Assembly: GCA_900618425.1 (NCBI GenBank)
Contig: UZAN01042779.1
Coordinates: 22,476 to 36,619, forward strand
Length of the DNA stretch: 14,144 bases
From: Echinostoma caproni
Lineage: Eukaryota > Platyhelminthes > Trematoda > Plagiorchiida > Echinostomatidae
Direction of reading: 5' to 3'
In this document: one piece after another, positions 1 to 8,451 of the stretch
How positions within the stretch are numbered: the stretch's first letter is position 1
Layout: each line of letters starts with the position of its first letter
The notes under the pieces: generated by a model
Told to the model about the DNA's origin: nothing
What the model saw: only the letters and a program-made list of their open reading frames with translations
Databases searched by the model: none
Position numbers and translations under genes: made by a program

Positions 1-442
1 GCGAAAAGCGGTCCCAGCGGAGACCCCATGGCTACCCCATCTTTTTGTCGATAGATCTCGTCGTTAAACTTGAACTGAACGTTATACGTGCAGAAATAAA
101 GCATATGTTTTATGTCACCCAAAGGTTGGCTGAGCTCTAGATCATTGGTTTCACATAACTGCACAGGTACAAAATCGTTTCGCTGATGGGAAGATTTGTA
201 AACAACGAGCTGACGTCCAACGAGAGTATTGCTCGATCGAACAAGTTTATGTCACGAATTTTGTTCACAAAAGTAATTGTATCTTTGACATATTCCGAAT
301 TGGGTCCAAATTCAGATGACGCAATCTGGAGCAAGTCCGTGGCATAGAAACAACGGTCGAAACTATAAGACGCCGTCATGAGCCGTAGCTCGACGTCTTC
401 TGATGACCCTACACCAGATCGATCAAAGTACGGCGTTTCGGA
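1..442 (-). mobile_element. Penelope-like element reverse transcriptase fragment, frameshifted
   Basis: This is part of the reverse transcriptase of a Penelope-like retroelement (PLE), which copies its RNA for reinsertion. The minus-strand frame is open from 442 and has an ATG at 379. It reads VKDTITFVNKIRDIN and then ILSLDVSSLFTNLP, which is RT motif A with the metal-binding Asp near 215-217. The frame ends at a TAG at 137-139. In a second frame the protein continues without a stop to the window edge, through LGDIKHMLYFCTYN and QKDGVAMGSPLGPLF, the PLE motif B region. The switch falls near 150-157 and fits loss of one base, so this copy is probably dead. Motif C (YxDD) and any GIY-YIG nuclease would lie beyond the left edge. 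An in-frame TAA at 443-445 bounds the upstream side. The family call is firm; the 5' extent of the element is not. Confidence 0.85.
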
Positions 443-982
443 TTATCTACAAGTTATGAATCGCAAAATTGCTTCGGTTTGCAGAAGCGATTTCTATCAG
501 TCGATGAAAGCCCCCCTTATGTCAGCAAAAAGAACTTTATGTTAGTTTATCCTAACCCTGATTTCATAGTCCATTTTGACCCTCCCCCTCCTTTTTATGT
601 TTTACTATTTCATTTTATTTTACTCTTCTTTGTTGTCATACTAAATCCCTATTTAAATATTGTGTTTTCTGCAGTATGCACTATGTTGAGATGCAGCGAA
701 ATCGTTCTGGACATAAATCGTGCAGTATTGCAATTTTGTTCTTTCTTTTGATACTGTTTTGCCAACCTAACTAAACAGGTTCTAACAATTTGGATAGCCA
801 CTTAACCAGGGCATGATATTGCGAGTTGCACATATACAAAATCGGTCATAATAGTACTCCATCTTTGTGTACTTTTGGCAATCCATACAACCTCAGAATA
901 TGTGACTGTGGTGAACCGGATTTCCGGTTTTATGATTAAATCGCTTCTAGTAATCTGTGATTTTATTTTCCCAAGATAATTT
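443..982. other. Gene-free stretch next to the PLE
   Basis: No convincing coding frame was seen on either strand. A 90-codon open frame at 479-751 on the plus strand lies in T-rich sequence with low-complexity composition and has no recognisable motif. A short near-perfect palindrome, AACCGGA-TT-TCCGGTT, sits at 914-929. The stretch may contain more of the PLE or of the repeat that starts at 983, but I could not show this. Confidence 0.5.
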
Positions 983-1112
983 TAATCCCAATTAGTGATA
1001 TATTGAGATGTATTGATATGAATACAAATCCTTGAAAATGAGCTTGTTTGTCCTACTGTTGTGTCGTGTGAAATATGCTCTGTGGGACTATTTCGACAAT
1101 CTCATTAGGATT
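983..1112 (+). repeat. Dispersed repeat, copy A
   Basis: This stretch is clearly similar to 8452-8570 on the same strand. Both copies contain ATATTGAGATGTATTGA, then GAA(A/T)AxGAGC, a GAAAT(A/G)TGCT block, TGTGGG and a TxTCGA block in the same order with similar spacing. In the second copy the homologous sequence is the tail of a ribozyme-bearing SINE. Here no tRNA-like promoter or hammerhead core is visible upstream, so this is either a 5'-truncated SINE or the 3' end of a partner LINE that shares the tail. Confidence 0.75.
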
Positions 1113-3315
1113 CAAAATTCGTATAAGTTCGTCTCCGATTACTCAAATAACACTCGTAAGTGGGCGCTGTGTAAACTGCCTCTCTGAGTGTCGAGTTTAA
1201 CTTACCAATTGTCCTTCACGCTAAGATTTACCTTCAACGCATATTCGTCTACAGATGAAAAAATTTGAGAACGTTTTTGTTCCGCCAAATATTTGCAGTT
1301 TGAAGGAGTAACTTCAATTCGTTCTCTTCCCACCTGCAGTCTTATTGAATTCAATAATACCATCCTCATCTGCTAGCTCCTCATATTTCTGTGAGTTTTA
1401 AGGGAGGCCTTCAACGAACATCCCTTTCGGTTCTCTCATTATCAATACACTTCACTCCAATCTAGTCGGGGCACAATAAGAGTAGTGTGAATTTTTAGCC
1501 TTTGATTCAACCAGTTCTGACCTTTTCATCAAATACAGTGGATGTTTATAGCGTGTAAGTGGGGGTTATGCAATCTGAAATCACAGACTGCTTAATTTGG
1601 AGAATGAAATCAATAACATCACATGTTTGTGTTGTGTTACAACTTGATACATCAGAGTTCTAAATTACGTCTTCTATGATCGTCTTTTTATGATGGACAG
1701 AGTTCACTTTCGAATACACGAGTTATCGATTATAACTGAACCCTACCTCCACTCTTTAGTTACATTTATTCAACCGTCAAATTGCAGCAAGTTTGATATT
1801 AAAATCACATGACTCAGAATAATATTTCTATTTGACAACCTTATCTTATACATCGTCAATATTGTAAACGTTGGTGCTAATTTTCCCCCAAAATTTACTG
1901 CTTAGTATCTGTTTCGAAGCAAAATCACCGCTGGTATTCATAACCCGAGAAACAACTACTTGTTACAGATTCAAACTTGAAAGCATTTTGCACTCATATT
2001 GTAACAATATTGCGTTGTTGTAATTTGAATAATTGTTTTTCATCGAACGTCTTTCTTAATTTCTTTCTAAGATTTATTTACTTGTTTAGGTCAACATCAT
2101 TTTTCTGGAACTCGTTAAAAGCAAATCGTTGGAATGTTTCATGAATTCTTCCTTTTCTATTATTTGGAAGAAGAATATAGCTGATCGTCATGTTCACCTT
2201 TCTCAACACTCATGCTACATATATCAATACCGTTTAATCATCAAGAACGTATAAATTAAACCCTGAAACTGATATTTTGCCTCGTCAACCACTTGGGCAA
2301 ACTTTTACAGTAATTACCTTAATCACCGACCGCATCGCCTAGATTTCGCAATTTAAATGCCAGAAATATCAATTAAGTTTTTGTCAGAATCAAAACACAC
2401 GAATTCCCTGTTTCTTTGAAATGTTTGCTTTTCAACCGTTTACAATGCTTTAAGTTTCTGCGCTACTTCATTCACGCCGGAAACAAAGAGAAGACTGCTT
2501 GAAAATAATCAATTCAGTTCTCCTTGGAAATCGTCAATTTCGTTCTTAGTCTTCTTAGTGTCAATATCTGTCCTAGTTAGTGGTGCATTAGCAAACGTTC
2601 ATATGGTGGTTATGCGCAATCTTTAAGCTTTTCTGTAACCTTCATTTGCCCCTTTATCAATGTTCTGTTTTACTTCAAACTAAGAACTCGATTCATCTAG
2701 ATGTTTTACGGCAACGTTAAATGAGATTTTTCTAATAATTTCTATTGACAACTTTGCTGTAGACTGACCTAAATCACTGAAGGTTGTTGGTTTTATTGTT
2801 ATAGCCCCGTCTTCCTTCTCTAAATCGTTAACCCTTATTATCACACATTCATTCCTGCTTTCTGTCTTTTAGTTTTGCTATTTTAAGCACTAATTCCTTA
2901 GTTTTACACACAACCTAAACTAAAACGTTGACTTTCTTACGGCGAAATTACTTACTATTCTACCTTGTTTTTAGTGCCACATTCAAATAAGCTCATTTTT
3001 GCCAAGTATGTTATTTCTAATAATGGTCTTTCTTCTTTATTTCTTCCTCATCAGATCCAAATTAGACGGTTTCCGCGTAAGATCCGTTCCACATGTTCAA
3101 TCTATAGCCTCCAGCCCTTAGTTTGGTAACCGTTTAGTCTCCTCTCCCTTACTGTTGTGTTTCACACATTGGTTCTTCTTCAAAATATTTACAAGTCACC
3201 GGTCGCCAGTATTACGTTCATTCACTAGTATTCACAAAACTTGGAGCATCTTGCTCTCACTTACTTTCTATTTCATTTATAATTCAACCTTTTTTAGGTA
3301 AGCCAATACAGTCCT
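1113..3315. other. Long AT-rich gene-free stretch
   Basis: Both strands are broken by frequent stops and I see no exon-like frame with good splice signals, no tRNA and no clear transposon protein. Composition is T-rich with many short homopolymer runs. It reads as intergenic or large-intron sequence; old unrecognised repeats cannot be excluded. Confidence 0.55.
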
Positions 3316-3360
3316 GAATAGAATAGTGCAGTGCAGTATAGTATAGTATGGTATAGTGAA
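3316..3360 (+). repeat. Pentanucleotide microsatellite (GTATA/GTGCA units)
   Basis: There are nine consecutive five-base units in phase: GAATA twice, GTGCA twice, GTATA twice, GTATG, GTATA and GTGAA. The variants form blocks (two GTGCA together, then GTATA), which is typical of slippage followed by local duplication. No function is implied. Confidence 0.85.
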
Positions 3361-4023
3361 GGTATAAATACACGCACATAGTTAAAAATGGATGCTGTCA
3401 TTGTGGAATTTTAACTTTGCGTTTTTCGTTTTTCCCACCGGTTTTTCACTGTCTTCTAGCTTGATCTTACCAGAAATATCTGAGGGACTGAAAACATTGA
3501 GACCTTTAATCATGATTCAATGAACTGATTGAGGACAAAAAACACCTAATAACTCATCTTATGCTCCTTACTCTGTTAGAAGACAATGGGTTTATCTCGC
3601 CGTCATTACGACTCCTTTCGGTACAATATTCTACGTCATTTGAGAAAAATTTTCATTGAATGACCCTCGATGAAATACAAGTCCTATGACAAGAGAATTT
3701 ATTAAGATATATCTTTTTAACCCAATGCAGAAAAAGAAAACCTAGCATTCGCCGAGATAACATCGGATTATTTTCAAGTTAAGTTTCCTATTAACCTTAA
3801 AACGGTATTCAGGGCTTTGTAAATAAAACAGGTTAATTCAGTGACATTGCAAAATGTATTTCACTGTGTATTGTGAGCATGAGGCTGTCAAATGAATCCA
3901 AGATCAGGTGATGCACCCCAAGATTCTGATCGATACCTAGGATAGCCTCCTGCTGTAAGGAAAACGCTTTGAAATTCATGCTCGATTGCAAGCATTCTGC
4001 GGCATTTCCATATCTTGCTTGTT
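3361..4023. other. 5' flank of the receptor gene
   Basis: No coding frame stands out. This is the upstream region of the receptor gene at 4024. I see no clear TATA box or initiator that I would defend. In the receptor frame an in-frame TGA occurs about 50 bases before the ATG, so the coding region does not extend far upstream without splicing. Confidence 0.4.
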
Positions 4024-4929
4024 ATGCTAATACAACAGGGAAGTGTGTGGTGGATTATCCAAGGGATTGGAATCCTCATTTGTTTCGTGTGCATCTGCGT
4101 CCTGTCGTGGATTTTAAGTTTGGAAGGAAGAAAATTTAGTAGGCAGACATTGCTACTGTTTCTGCAGTCGCTTTGTGACCTTTGCGGATGTGCGGCGAAT
4201 TTTTACTTTCCATTAATAAAACCGAAGGTAAAGGTTCGCTTGTATTGCATTATGGTGGAATATTTGACCACAGCCTGGGTTTTTAGTGCTTTTCGAGTTC
4301 ATTTGAATCTGATGCTTGCCGAGATTAAGTACATGAAACTTCTCTATCCGTTCGTAAATCGACAACTAGGTCGTGGTGTGAATATAACCCTTGTTGTTTT
4401 GTGGATTCTTGTAACCCCCATATTTGTTTTAGTGGCGCACTGGAATGAAATTCGGTTGGATCGGGAACAAAATCGATGCTATGGATATTATTCCCAAGCC
4501 GTTTCATTATCTGGTGTTGTACGTGTTTGTTTCATAGTATCATTTGTCTATCATTTTCTCTTTCCTATATCCATTACCTGTTTAATGTATCGACAGATTT
4601 TTCAATTTTTGGTGTACAGCGGAGACAAATTCCGTATTCAAGCATTTCAAGAGCTGCGAAAATCTCGGAACAGTGATGTATACCTGTTTATTGTTTGTCA
4701 CAGTCCAGCATACTTACTGTGCTTGCTTTGTAATTTGCATTGGGGGGAGCACGATCTTCCGGCAAATCCAATATACCAATGGTCAGTGCGTCTATTAACA
4801 GTTTACCCGATCTTGGTATCATTGTACTCACTGATTTTCCGTCGGCTCTACTACAAACCCTTATCTGATCTGTGGCAAATTGTGATTAGCCGCAAATCGT
4901 CCAAGAGCCGTTCGTATAAACCAACCTGA
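4024..4929 (+). CDS. Rhodopsin-like seven-transmembrane receptor, single exon
   Basis: A 301-residue integral membrane protein with seven hydrophobic segments, near residues 8-31, 41-63, 75-98, 119-139, 164-190, 219-237 and 254-273. Class A GPCR landmarks are present but degenerate: Asp52 in TM2 (SLCDLCG), Cys75 at the top of TM3 pairing plausibly with Cys152 in loop 2, IKY at 101-103 in place of DRY, Trp127 in TM4, Pro181 in TM5, FIVCHSP at 222-228 in place of FxxCWxP, and LVSLY ending at Tyr268 in place of NPxxY. The C-terminal tail is basic and Ser-rich. The ATG at 4024 is the first in a frame that opens after an in-frame TGA. The whole fold is in one exon. It probably signals through G proteins at the surface, but the ligand cannot be inferred. 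It resembles the flatworm-specific orphan class A receptors (PROF1-like), which I recall as largely intron-poor; that placement is inference. Confidence 0.85.
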   Translation: MLIQQGSVWWIIQGIGILICFVCICVLSWILSLEGRKFSRQTLLLFLQSLCDLCGCAANFYFPLIKPKVKVRLYCIMVEYLTTAWVFSAFRVHLNLMLAEIKYMKLLYPFVNRQLGRGVNITLVVLWILVTPIFVLVAHWNEIRLDREQNRCYGYYSQAVSLSGVVRVCFIVSFVYHFLFPISITCLMYRQIFQFLVYSGDKFRIQAFQELRKSRNSDVYLFIVCHSPAYLLCLLCNLHWGEHDLPANPIYQWSVRLLTVYPILVSLYSLIFRRLYYKPLSDLWQIVISRKSSKSRSYKPT

Positions 4930-5004
4930 TTGGTTCGAGCCTTTCTGTTCTCTAAATTCGTTACTCTACACCATAGAGTTACGGTGTCCTGTATACCAAC
5001 ATCA

Positions 5005-5027
5005 CATTGACGGGTGACTCGTCAATG
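5005..5027 (+). other. Hairpin in the receptor 3' UTR region
   Basis: A perfect 8-bp stem, CATTGACG and CGTCAATG, encloses the 7-base loop GGTGACT. It lies 76 bases after the receptor stop codon and before the polyadenylation signal, so it would be in the mRNA 3' UTR. It could be a protein-binding element or a chance structure. Confidence 0.4.
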
Positions 5028-5107
5028 CATCCCGTACATTTTTATAACTTTCGCTGATGTAAATACCTTAAAAACGAAATATAACTCTCACTATAGTAAA
5101 CTGTTTT

Positions 5108-5113
5108 ATTAAA
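5108..5113 (+). promoter_or_regulatory. Possible polyadenylation signal ATTAAA
   Basis: ATTAAA, the commonest variant of AATAAA, occurs about 180 bases after the receptor stop and is followed by T-rich sequence. It is the best candidate for ending the receptor transcript; no AATAAA is seen nearer the stop. Confidence 0.35.
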
Positions 5114-6619
5114 CAAATTGTACATTCAAACTTTATGTGTATGTTCTCAGATAGATGCAGAATTTCTTCCCCTGTGACATACAATCTATGAAAATATCTC
5201 TCTGTTTGGCAGATTGTTTAAACACAAAACCAGTCAGTATATGATAATAAGAAAGAGAATTGTGCGTTGACCAGTATCAAGCGTTGTTATTGTTGTGTTT
5301 ATTACAAATGGCTTGGAATATATTAGGGGATCAGTTACGGCGCAAACAAACTGGAAAGCAAGTCATTAAATCTCATGTAGTGAGATGACATGACCAATAA
5401 TTGTAACCTGTTAACCTACTTGATTTTGTCCATGTCATTGTCTTATCGAACGAATGCAATTGTGGAAACACACGGGGTTTCAAAGATATAGTCGACAAAT
5501 ATGGTCGACACGAATTGACGAGATTTCAATCCATTTAGAAAGACTCCGCGTACATCTATACACCATACCGTATTGTTTTGTTGTCTGGGCAAACGTAAAC
5601 ATGGCTGATAAACTGGTTTTGTTTCATTCACTGCGTATCAATTCACCTACGTTGCGGTGACGCATACGTGAATAGAACAAACCGCTAGCCATCGCAACGA
5701 ATAGCCGAACACATTCCAAAGTGGTTGTTGAAGTCAACGACGTAACTGATAGCTGACGATCAGGCGAGCACGGGAAATCTGGAGTCACTTCTTGCGAAAT
5801 ATGTCATAATAATGCCACACAGTTGGCCATCTTTCGTGTATCTCAAACAACTGTCACGTAACCGCAATGCTAACATATCAGCAACTAATGAAAATTTGCT
5901 AGTTCACTTTCATGGTCCCATTGTTTGCGCCCATGATTTGTTGCTACAATCGATCAAATAACTGTGGACGTGACCTTTTACCTTTGTATTTGGTAATCTT
6001 CGTTTGCATTCAAGCGTTAGTTCAATGTGGTTCATCAACCCAACCCAGATTGTCTTACATTGATGAGTGAGGAAATGAAGGCAAATGTTGACGTCTCGCT
6101 AATTTTTTTCTTTTGATACTGACGCACTTAATGTGTGTACTGATTGAGCTGTTTTTTACATTTGGAATTAATTTTTCTTTTTGAAACCCACAGTCTTAAC
6201 CACATCAAATTAAGCACTCTGCGATATGTATTAGGTTATCTTGTAACTTCACGAAGTCGATCCCAAGGAACGTGGTTCGACGTATACTTCTTTCTGTCCT
6301 AATAACAACTATTAAATAATGCAGCCTAGTTCAGGTGACCGAAATTTTTGAGCAAACGTGTTTTACATATTCCATGCGCATTTACAAACTTCAGGGTCTG
6401 CGTTTCTTTGCTCTTGCCTGAATATGTAAAATCATGTATGAAGCTAAGGAGAACGAAATCAGATGTGAACCCTACTTTAAGGGCTCCACATACCTCACTT
6501 TGCATGACAGCTAACAATGTTGTCTGTTGTCTCTAGCCACAAAATGGAGTATTAGTTTTTTTGCTTTTGGTTTATATCTTCTATGTTGCTTGTATATTAT
6601 TTTATTTTTTTCAAAGTAG
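5114..6619. other. Mostly non-coding stretch with weak open frames
   Basis: No feature here is convincing as a gene. Two open frames deserve mention only. One at 5454-5660 (plus) has a real ATG and 68 codons (MQLWKHTGFQRYSRQ...), but it has an equally open antisense frame and no recognised motif. The other is a minus-strand frame around 5625-5800 without an ATG. A 12-bp inverted repeat at 6361-6431 is listed separately. Confidence 0.4.
6361..6431. repeat. 12-bp perfect inverted repeat, 47-base spacer
   Basis: TTTTACATATTC at 6361-6372 is the exact reverse complement of GAATATGTAAAA at 6420-6431. No further pairing is evident inside the spacer. It could form a hairpin or mark the ends of a very small degraded element. 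No flanking duplication was recognised. Confidence 0.6.
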
Positions 6620-6706
6620 CGAGTGAGGGCAATCAAACTGCTGCCTTTTGATACAAAGACGAATGGAATGGTAGGAGGCCGTGGTGGTAGAGTTCAAACA
6701 TATGAC
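6620..6706 (+). CDS. Possible internal exon of an unidentified gene
   Basis: An 87-base, phase 0 to phase 0 block bounded by good splice signals: a long T-rich tract ending in AAAGTAG before 6620 and a GTAAGA donor at 6707. It encodes 29 residues, beginning RVRAIKLLPFDTK and containing VGGRGGR near the middle. The in-frame codon just before it is TAG, which lies inside the proposed acceptor. I do not recognise the protein. It could join in frame to 6942-7193. The splice sites and Gly/Arg-rich peptide are the only evidence, so this may be chance. Confidence 0.3.
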
Positions 6707-6730
6707 GTAAGAAACCTTAAATGTTTGAAC
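6692..6730 (+). other. Hairpin whose loop holds the proposed splice donor
   Basis: GTTCAAACAT (6692-6701) and ATGTTTGAAC (6721-6730) are perfect 10-base complements separated by 19 bases. The loop contains TGACGTAA, the resemblance of which to a CRE site may be accidental, and the GTAAGA donor proposed for the exon ending at 6706. If transcribed, pairing would set the donor in the loop. Confidence 0.5.
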
Positions 6731-6941
6731 ACCACTGACAACAAGCTTAAAACACGAAATAAGCTAGAAGGAAGGTTTTATAAAGTGCTTTAAAAATAGA
6801 GGTTTATGATTGATGTTTAAGTTGACAAACCTATTTCAGGCTATTATGAAGACCTATCATCTAACTAGGTATAGATGGGCATTTGTTTGGATACCAATTT
6901 AAATTAAATGACATGGGTTACCTTATAAAAACGAAGGATAG

Positions 6942-7193
6942 TTTAATTTAGTTAATAGTACTACCATTACTCAATACTTGCTACATACCACACAAGAACG
7001 ACTTGCACTAATATACAGGCTGTCCGAAAATTTGATTAGGAAAATATCAACTAAGCTCCAAATATTCAACATGTTTTGGTACACATATTGTGGACACTCG
7101 TTGTCTCAGTCGTTATTCTGGTACAAGTCAAACAGCGCAGTGAACTGCATCATCCTTTGGTGCAAATCATCACTGAGTAATGAGTTTATCTGA
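6942..7193 (+). CDS. Possible terminal exon, unidentified protein
   Basis: An open frame of 84 codons (83 residues then TGA) follows an AG at 6940-6941. The peptide includes TQERLALIYRLSENLIRK, which would be an amphipathic helix, then KLQIFNMFWYTYCGHS and a Cys/Trp-rich end. Phase 0 matches the end of the 6620-6706 block. The acceptor context is purine-rich and poor, there is no good AATAAA after it, and no domain is recognised, so this stays a low-confidence candidate. Confidence 0.25.
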   Translation, partial: FNLVNSTTITQYLLHTTQERLALIYRLSENLIRKISTKLQIFNMFWYTYCGHSLSQSLFWYKSNSAVNCIILWCKSSLSNEFI

Positions 7194-7575
7194 AAAATTT
7201 ACTAATGAGATGTGTTCACCTTCAGCTTGCTATCCTCAACATGCACGTGTATTCAGCAGAATGTTGCTCTGATAAACCACCGAAACAGGGTTAAGCAGTT
7301 CGTTCTTTATCTTGTGTTCTCTCCAACTTGATAAGTAGGTGATTGAAAAACCGTCAACCTCTTCTGATCGTATACCGTCTGAGGGAGTCCTAATGGAAGG
7401 AAACTGAGCATTTTACGCTGGAAGATACCCTTCGGTTAACGGCTATTAAATGACATTCCTTAAGGTGTAAAGACATTTCTGTTATCTTCCAATCTTATCG
7501 TTATTAGCCCAACCAGGAAGTTCACACATCGCTCACTTGTGAAGGTTATGTTGCAGGTGATCAATCAGTTTCATT
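7194..7575. other. Spacer after the CUB-like gene
   Basis: This follows the stop codon of the minus-strand CUB-like gene and would include its 3' UTR. No AATAAA was found on the minus strand here. A short minus-strand open stretch near 7330-7420 (LSFLPLGLPQTVYDQKRL) looks faintly protein-like but lacks splice support linking it to the gene. Confidence 0.35.
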
Positions 7576-7961
7576 CTAGATGAGGCTTGAGGTAACTGAA
7601 ACAAACTTTTTGGGATACATATAAATTTGAAAAGAAAAGCCGTCATCAGAGTATTTATTACTGGACTTAACGGTCAGACCAATTACGCTAATGTACATTT
7701 CTTTGCCGTTCAAACGGGACACATCAGCGGAGTTCATACAAAGAAGATTACCCGACGCAATCGATAAGACTTTCTGTGCATTCAAGCTTCGTGTGTTGTT
7801 CACGTTCAAACAAACCACTTGTGTTTGCGACTGAAGGACAAAGTTCCAAACTCTGCGGTCTCATTCGTGTATACTCATTTACTTGTTCCTGTAGAACAAC
7901 GTACATAAGCCGCACGGTCAGGTGATTGTCCGAACGGATTAGTGAACACCACCCTGCGTGG
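7576..7961 (-). CDS. Two 3' exons encoding a CUB-like extracellular domain
   Basis: Exon 7883-7961 (79 bases) and terminal exon 7576-7830 (84 codons plus TAG) are in different frames. A 52-base intron (7882-7831) with a GTAAAT donor and a TTTGTCCTTCAG acceptor joins them exactly in phase 0. The joined protein reads GWCSLIRSDNHLTVRLMYVV, then QVVCLNVNN, GNLLCMNSAD, MYISVIGLTVKSS and SDDGFSFQIYMY. The order Cys-x-x-Ile / alternating hydrophobic strand / Cys ... Cys / strand / GFxxxI is the CUB pattern: C2, C3, C4 and the final beta strand. The domain would be extracellular and held by disulfides. Without the splice the same data would be a frameshifted pseudogene. The CUB assignment is by eye and moderate. 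Confidence 0.45.
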
Positions 7962-7990
7962 CTGAACACCGGAACGATTATGTCACTCAC

Positions 7991-8254
7991 CGGTGCAGTG
8001 GTCTCACACCTAGCTGAAACAAATCACACCGTGGACGTTTCCAACGCTTTCCGACCCCTGTACAAAGTTCGTGGGTGATTATCGAGGCAGGTTCGCTGTC
8101 GGATGCTGGCCATAGCAGAAGCGATGGGCGTTCGTCTGCACAACACCCCTCTGTGTGCCCAAAAACAATTTGTGCCATCGCTAAAGCTTCCCTGGCCCAC
8201 CCGCCGCACACACACCGCATCACGAGTAATCTCGATGATCGGATGAGTGGACAA
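7991..8254 (-). CDS. Possible upstream exon of the CUB-like gene
   Basis: Immediately upstream of the CUB-like exon lies GTGAGT at 7990 and TTCAG ending at 7962, which would define a 29-base intron. Its phase (2 bases left, 1 taken) keeps the frame open from this block into the CUB-like exon. The exon frame ends ...DLFQLGVRPLHR at 7991 and is open well past 8254; its 5' limit is uncertain. A second frame over 8024-8254 is also open (DAVCVRRVGQGSFSDG...), so frame choice rests only on splice phase. A strong acceptor TTTGTTTCAG at 8014 could instead define a 23-base micro-exon, 7991-8013. No domain is recognised. Confidence 0.25.
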
Positions 8255-8293
8255 GCAAATGGAAAATGAAAAACGGTCCGATCAGCTGCCCAG

Positions 8294-8344
8294 TGGCGTA
8301 GTAGCATGCTTGCGTTCTGCCGACAAAGTCCCGGGTTCGATCTC
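8294..8344 (+). promoter_or_regulatory. Internal RNA polymerase III promoter (boxes A and B)
   Basis: TGGCGTAGTAG at 8294-8304 resembles box A and GGTTCGATCTC at 8334-8344 resembles box B (consensus GGTTCGANNCC). The spacing of about 30 bases is that of a tRNA gene. The anticodon arm does not fold well, so this is a tRNA relic and not a functional tRNA. Confidence 0.75.
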
Positions 8345-8365
8345 CAGTTGGGTCGATGGATTAGC

Positions 8366-8406
8366 ACTGCTGATGAGACCCAATCGAGTTGAAACAGCTG
8401 TCCAGT
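8366..8406 (+). ncRNA. Hammerhead ribozyme, type I with minimal stem III
   Basis: A self-cleaving RNA. Stem I is ACTG (8366-8369) with CAGT (8403-8406). The core CTGATGA is at 8370-8376 and is perfect. Stem II is GACC (8377-8380) against AGTT (8387-8390), a weak stem with one G-U pair, two Watson-Crick pairs and a C-A mismatch, around loop CAATCG. GAAA is at 8391-8394. Stem III is AC with GT around AGCT. The cleavage site is after C8402 in GTC. All conserved catalytic positions are intact, but stems I and II are decayed relative to functional family members, so activity as a monomer is doubtful. Confidence 0.8.
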
Positions 8407-8451
8407 ATTTCCTAGATTTTCAGTTCACGCTCAATTTGCTACATACACGAC

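Noticed and set aside
479..751. Plus-strand open frame of 90 codons
   Set aside because: T-rich low-complexity product dominated by Phe, Leu and Pro, with no motif and no splice or transcription support.
3040..3060. A second hammerhead core on the minus strand (CTGATGAGG)
   Set aside because: No GAAA at the proper distance and no stem II; a chance match to the core heptamer.
4325..4676. Other frames inside the receptor gene
   Set aside because: Shadow frames of a clear seven-transmembrane coding region.
5454..5660. Plus-strand ATG frame of 68 codons
   Set aside because: Equally long antisense frame, no domain and no supporting splice sites; kept only as a remark in the stretch description.
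8292..8356. A functional tRNA gene
   Set aside because: Boxes A and B are present, but the anticodon and acceptor arms do not pair; it is the head of a SINE.
7987..8367. Minus-strand open frame of 126 codons taken as one gene
   Set aside because: Its upstream part is the antisense of the SINE, including the ribozyme and box B. Only the part below about 8254 is considered as an exon candidate.
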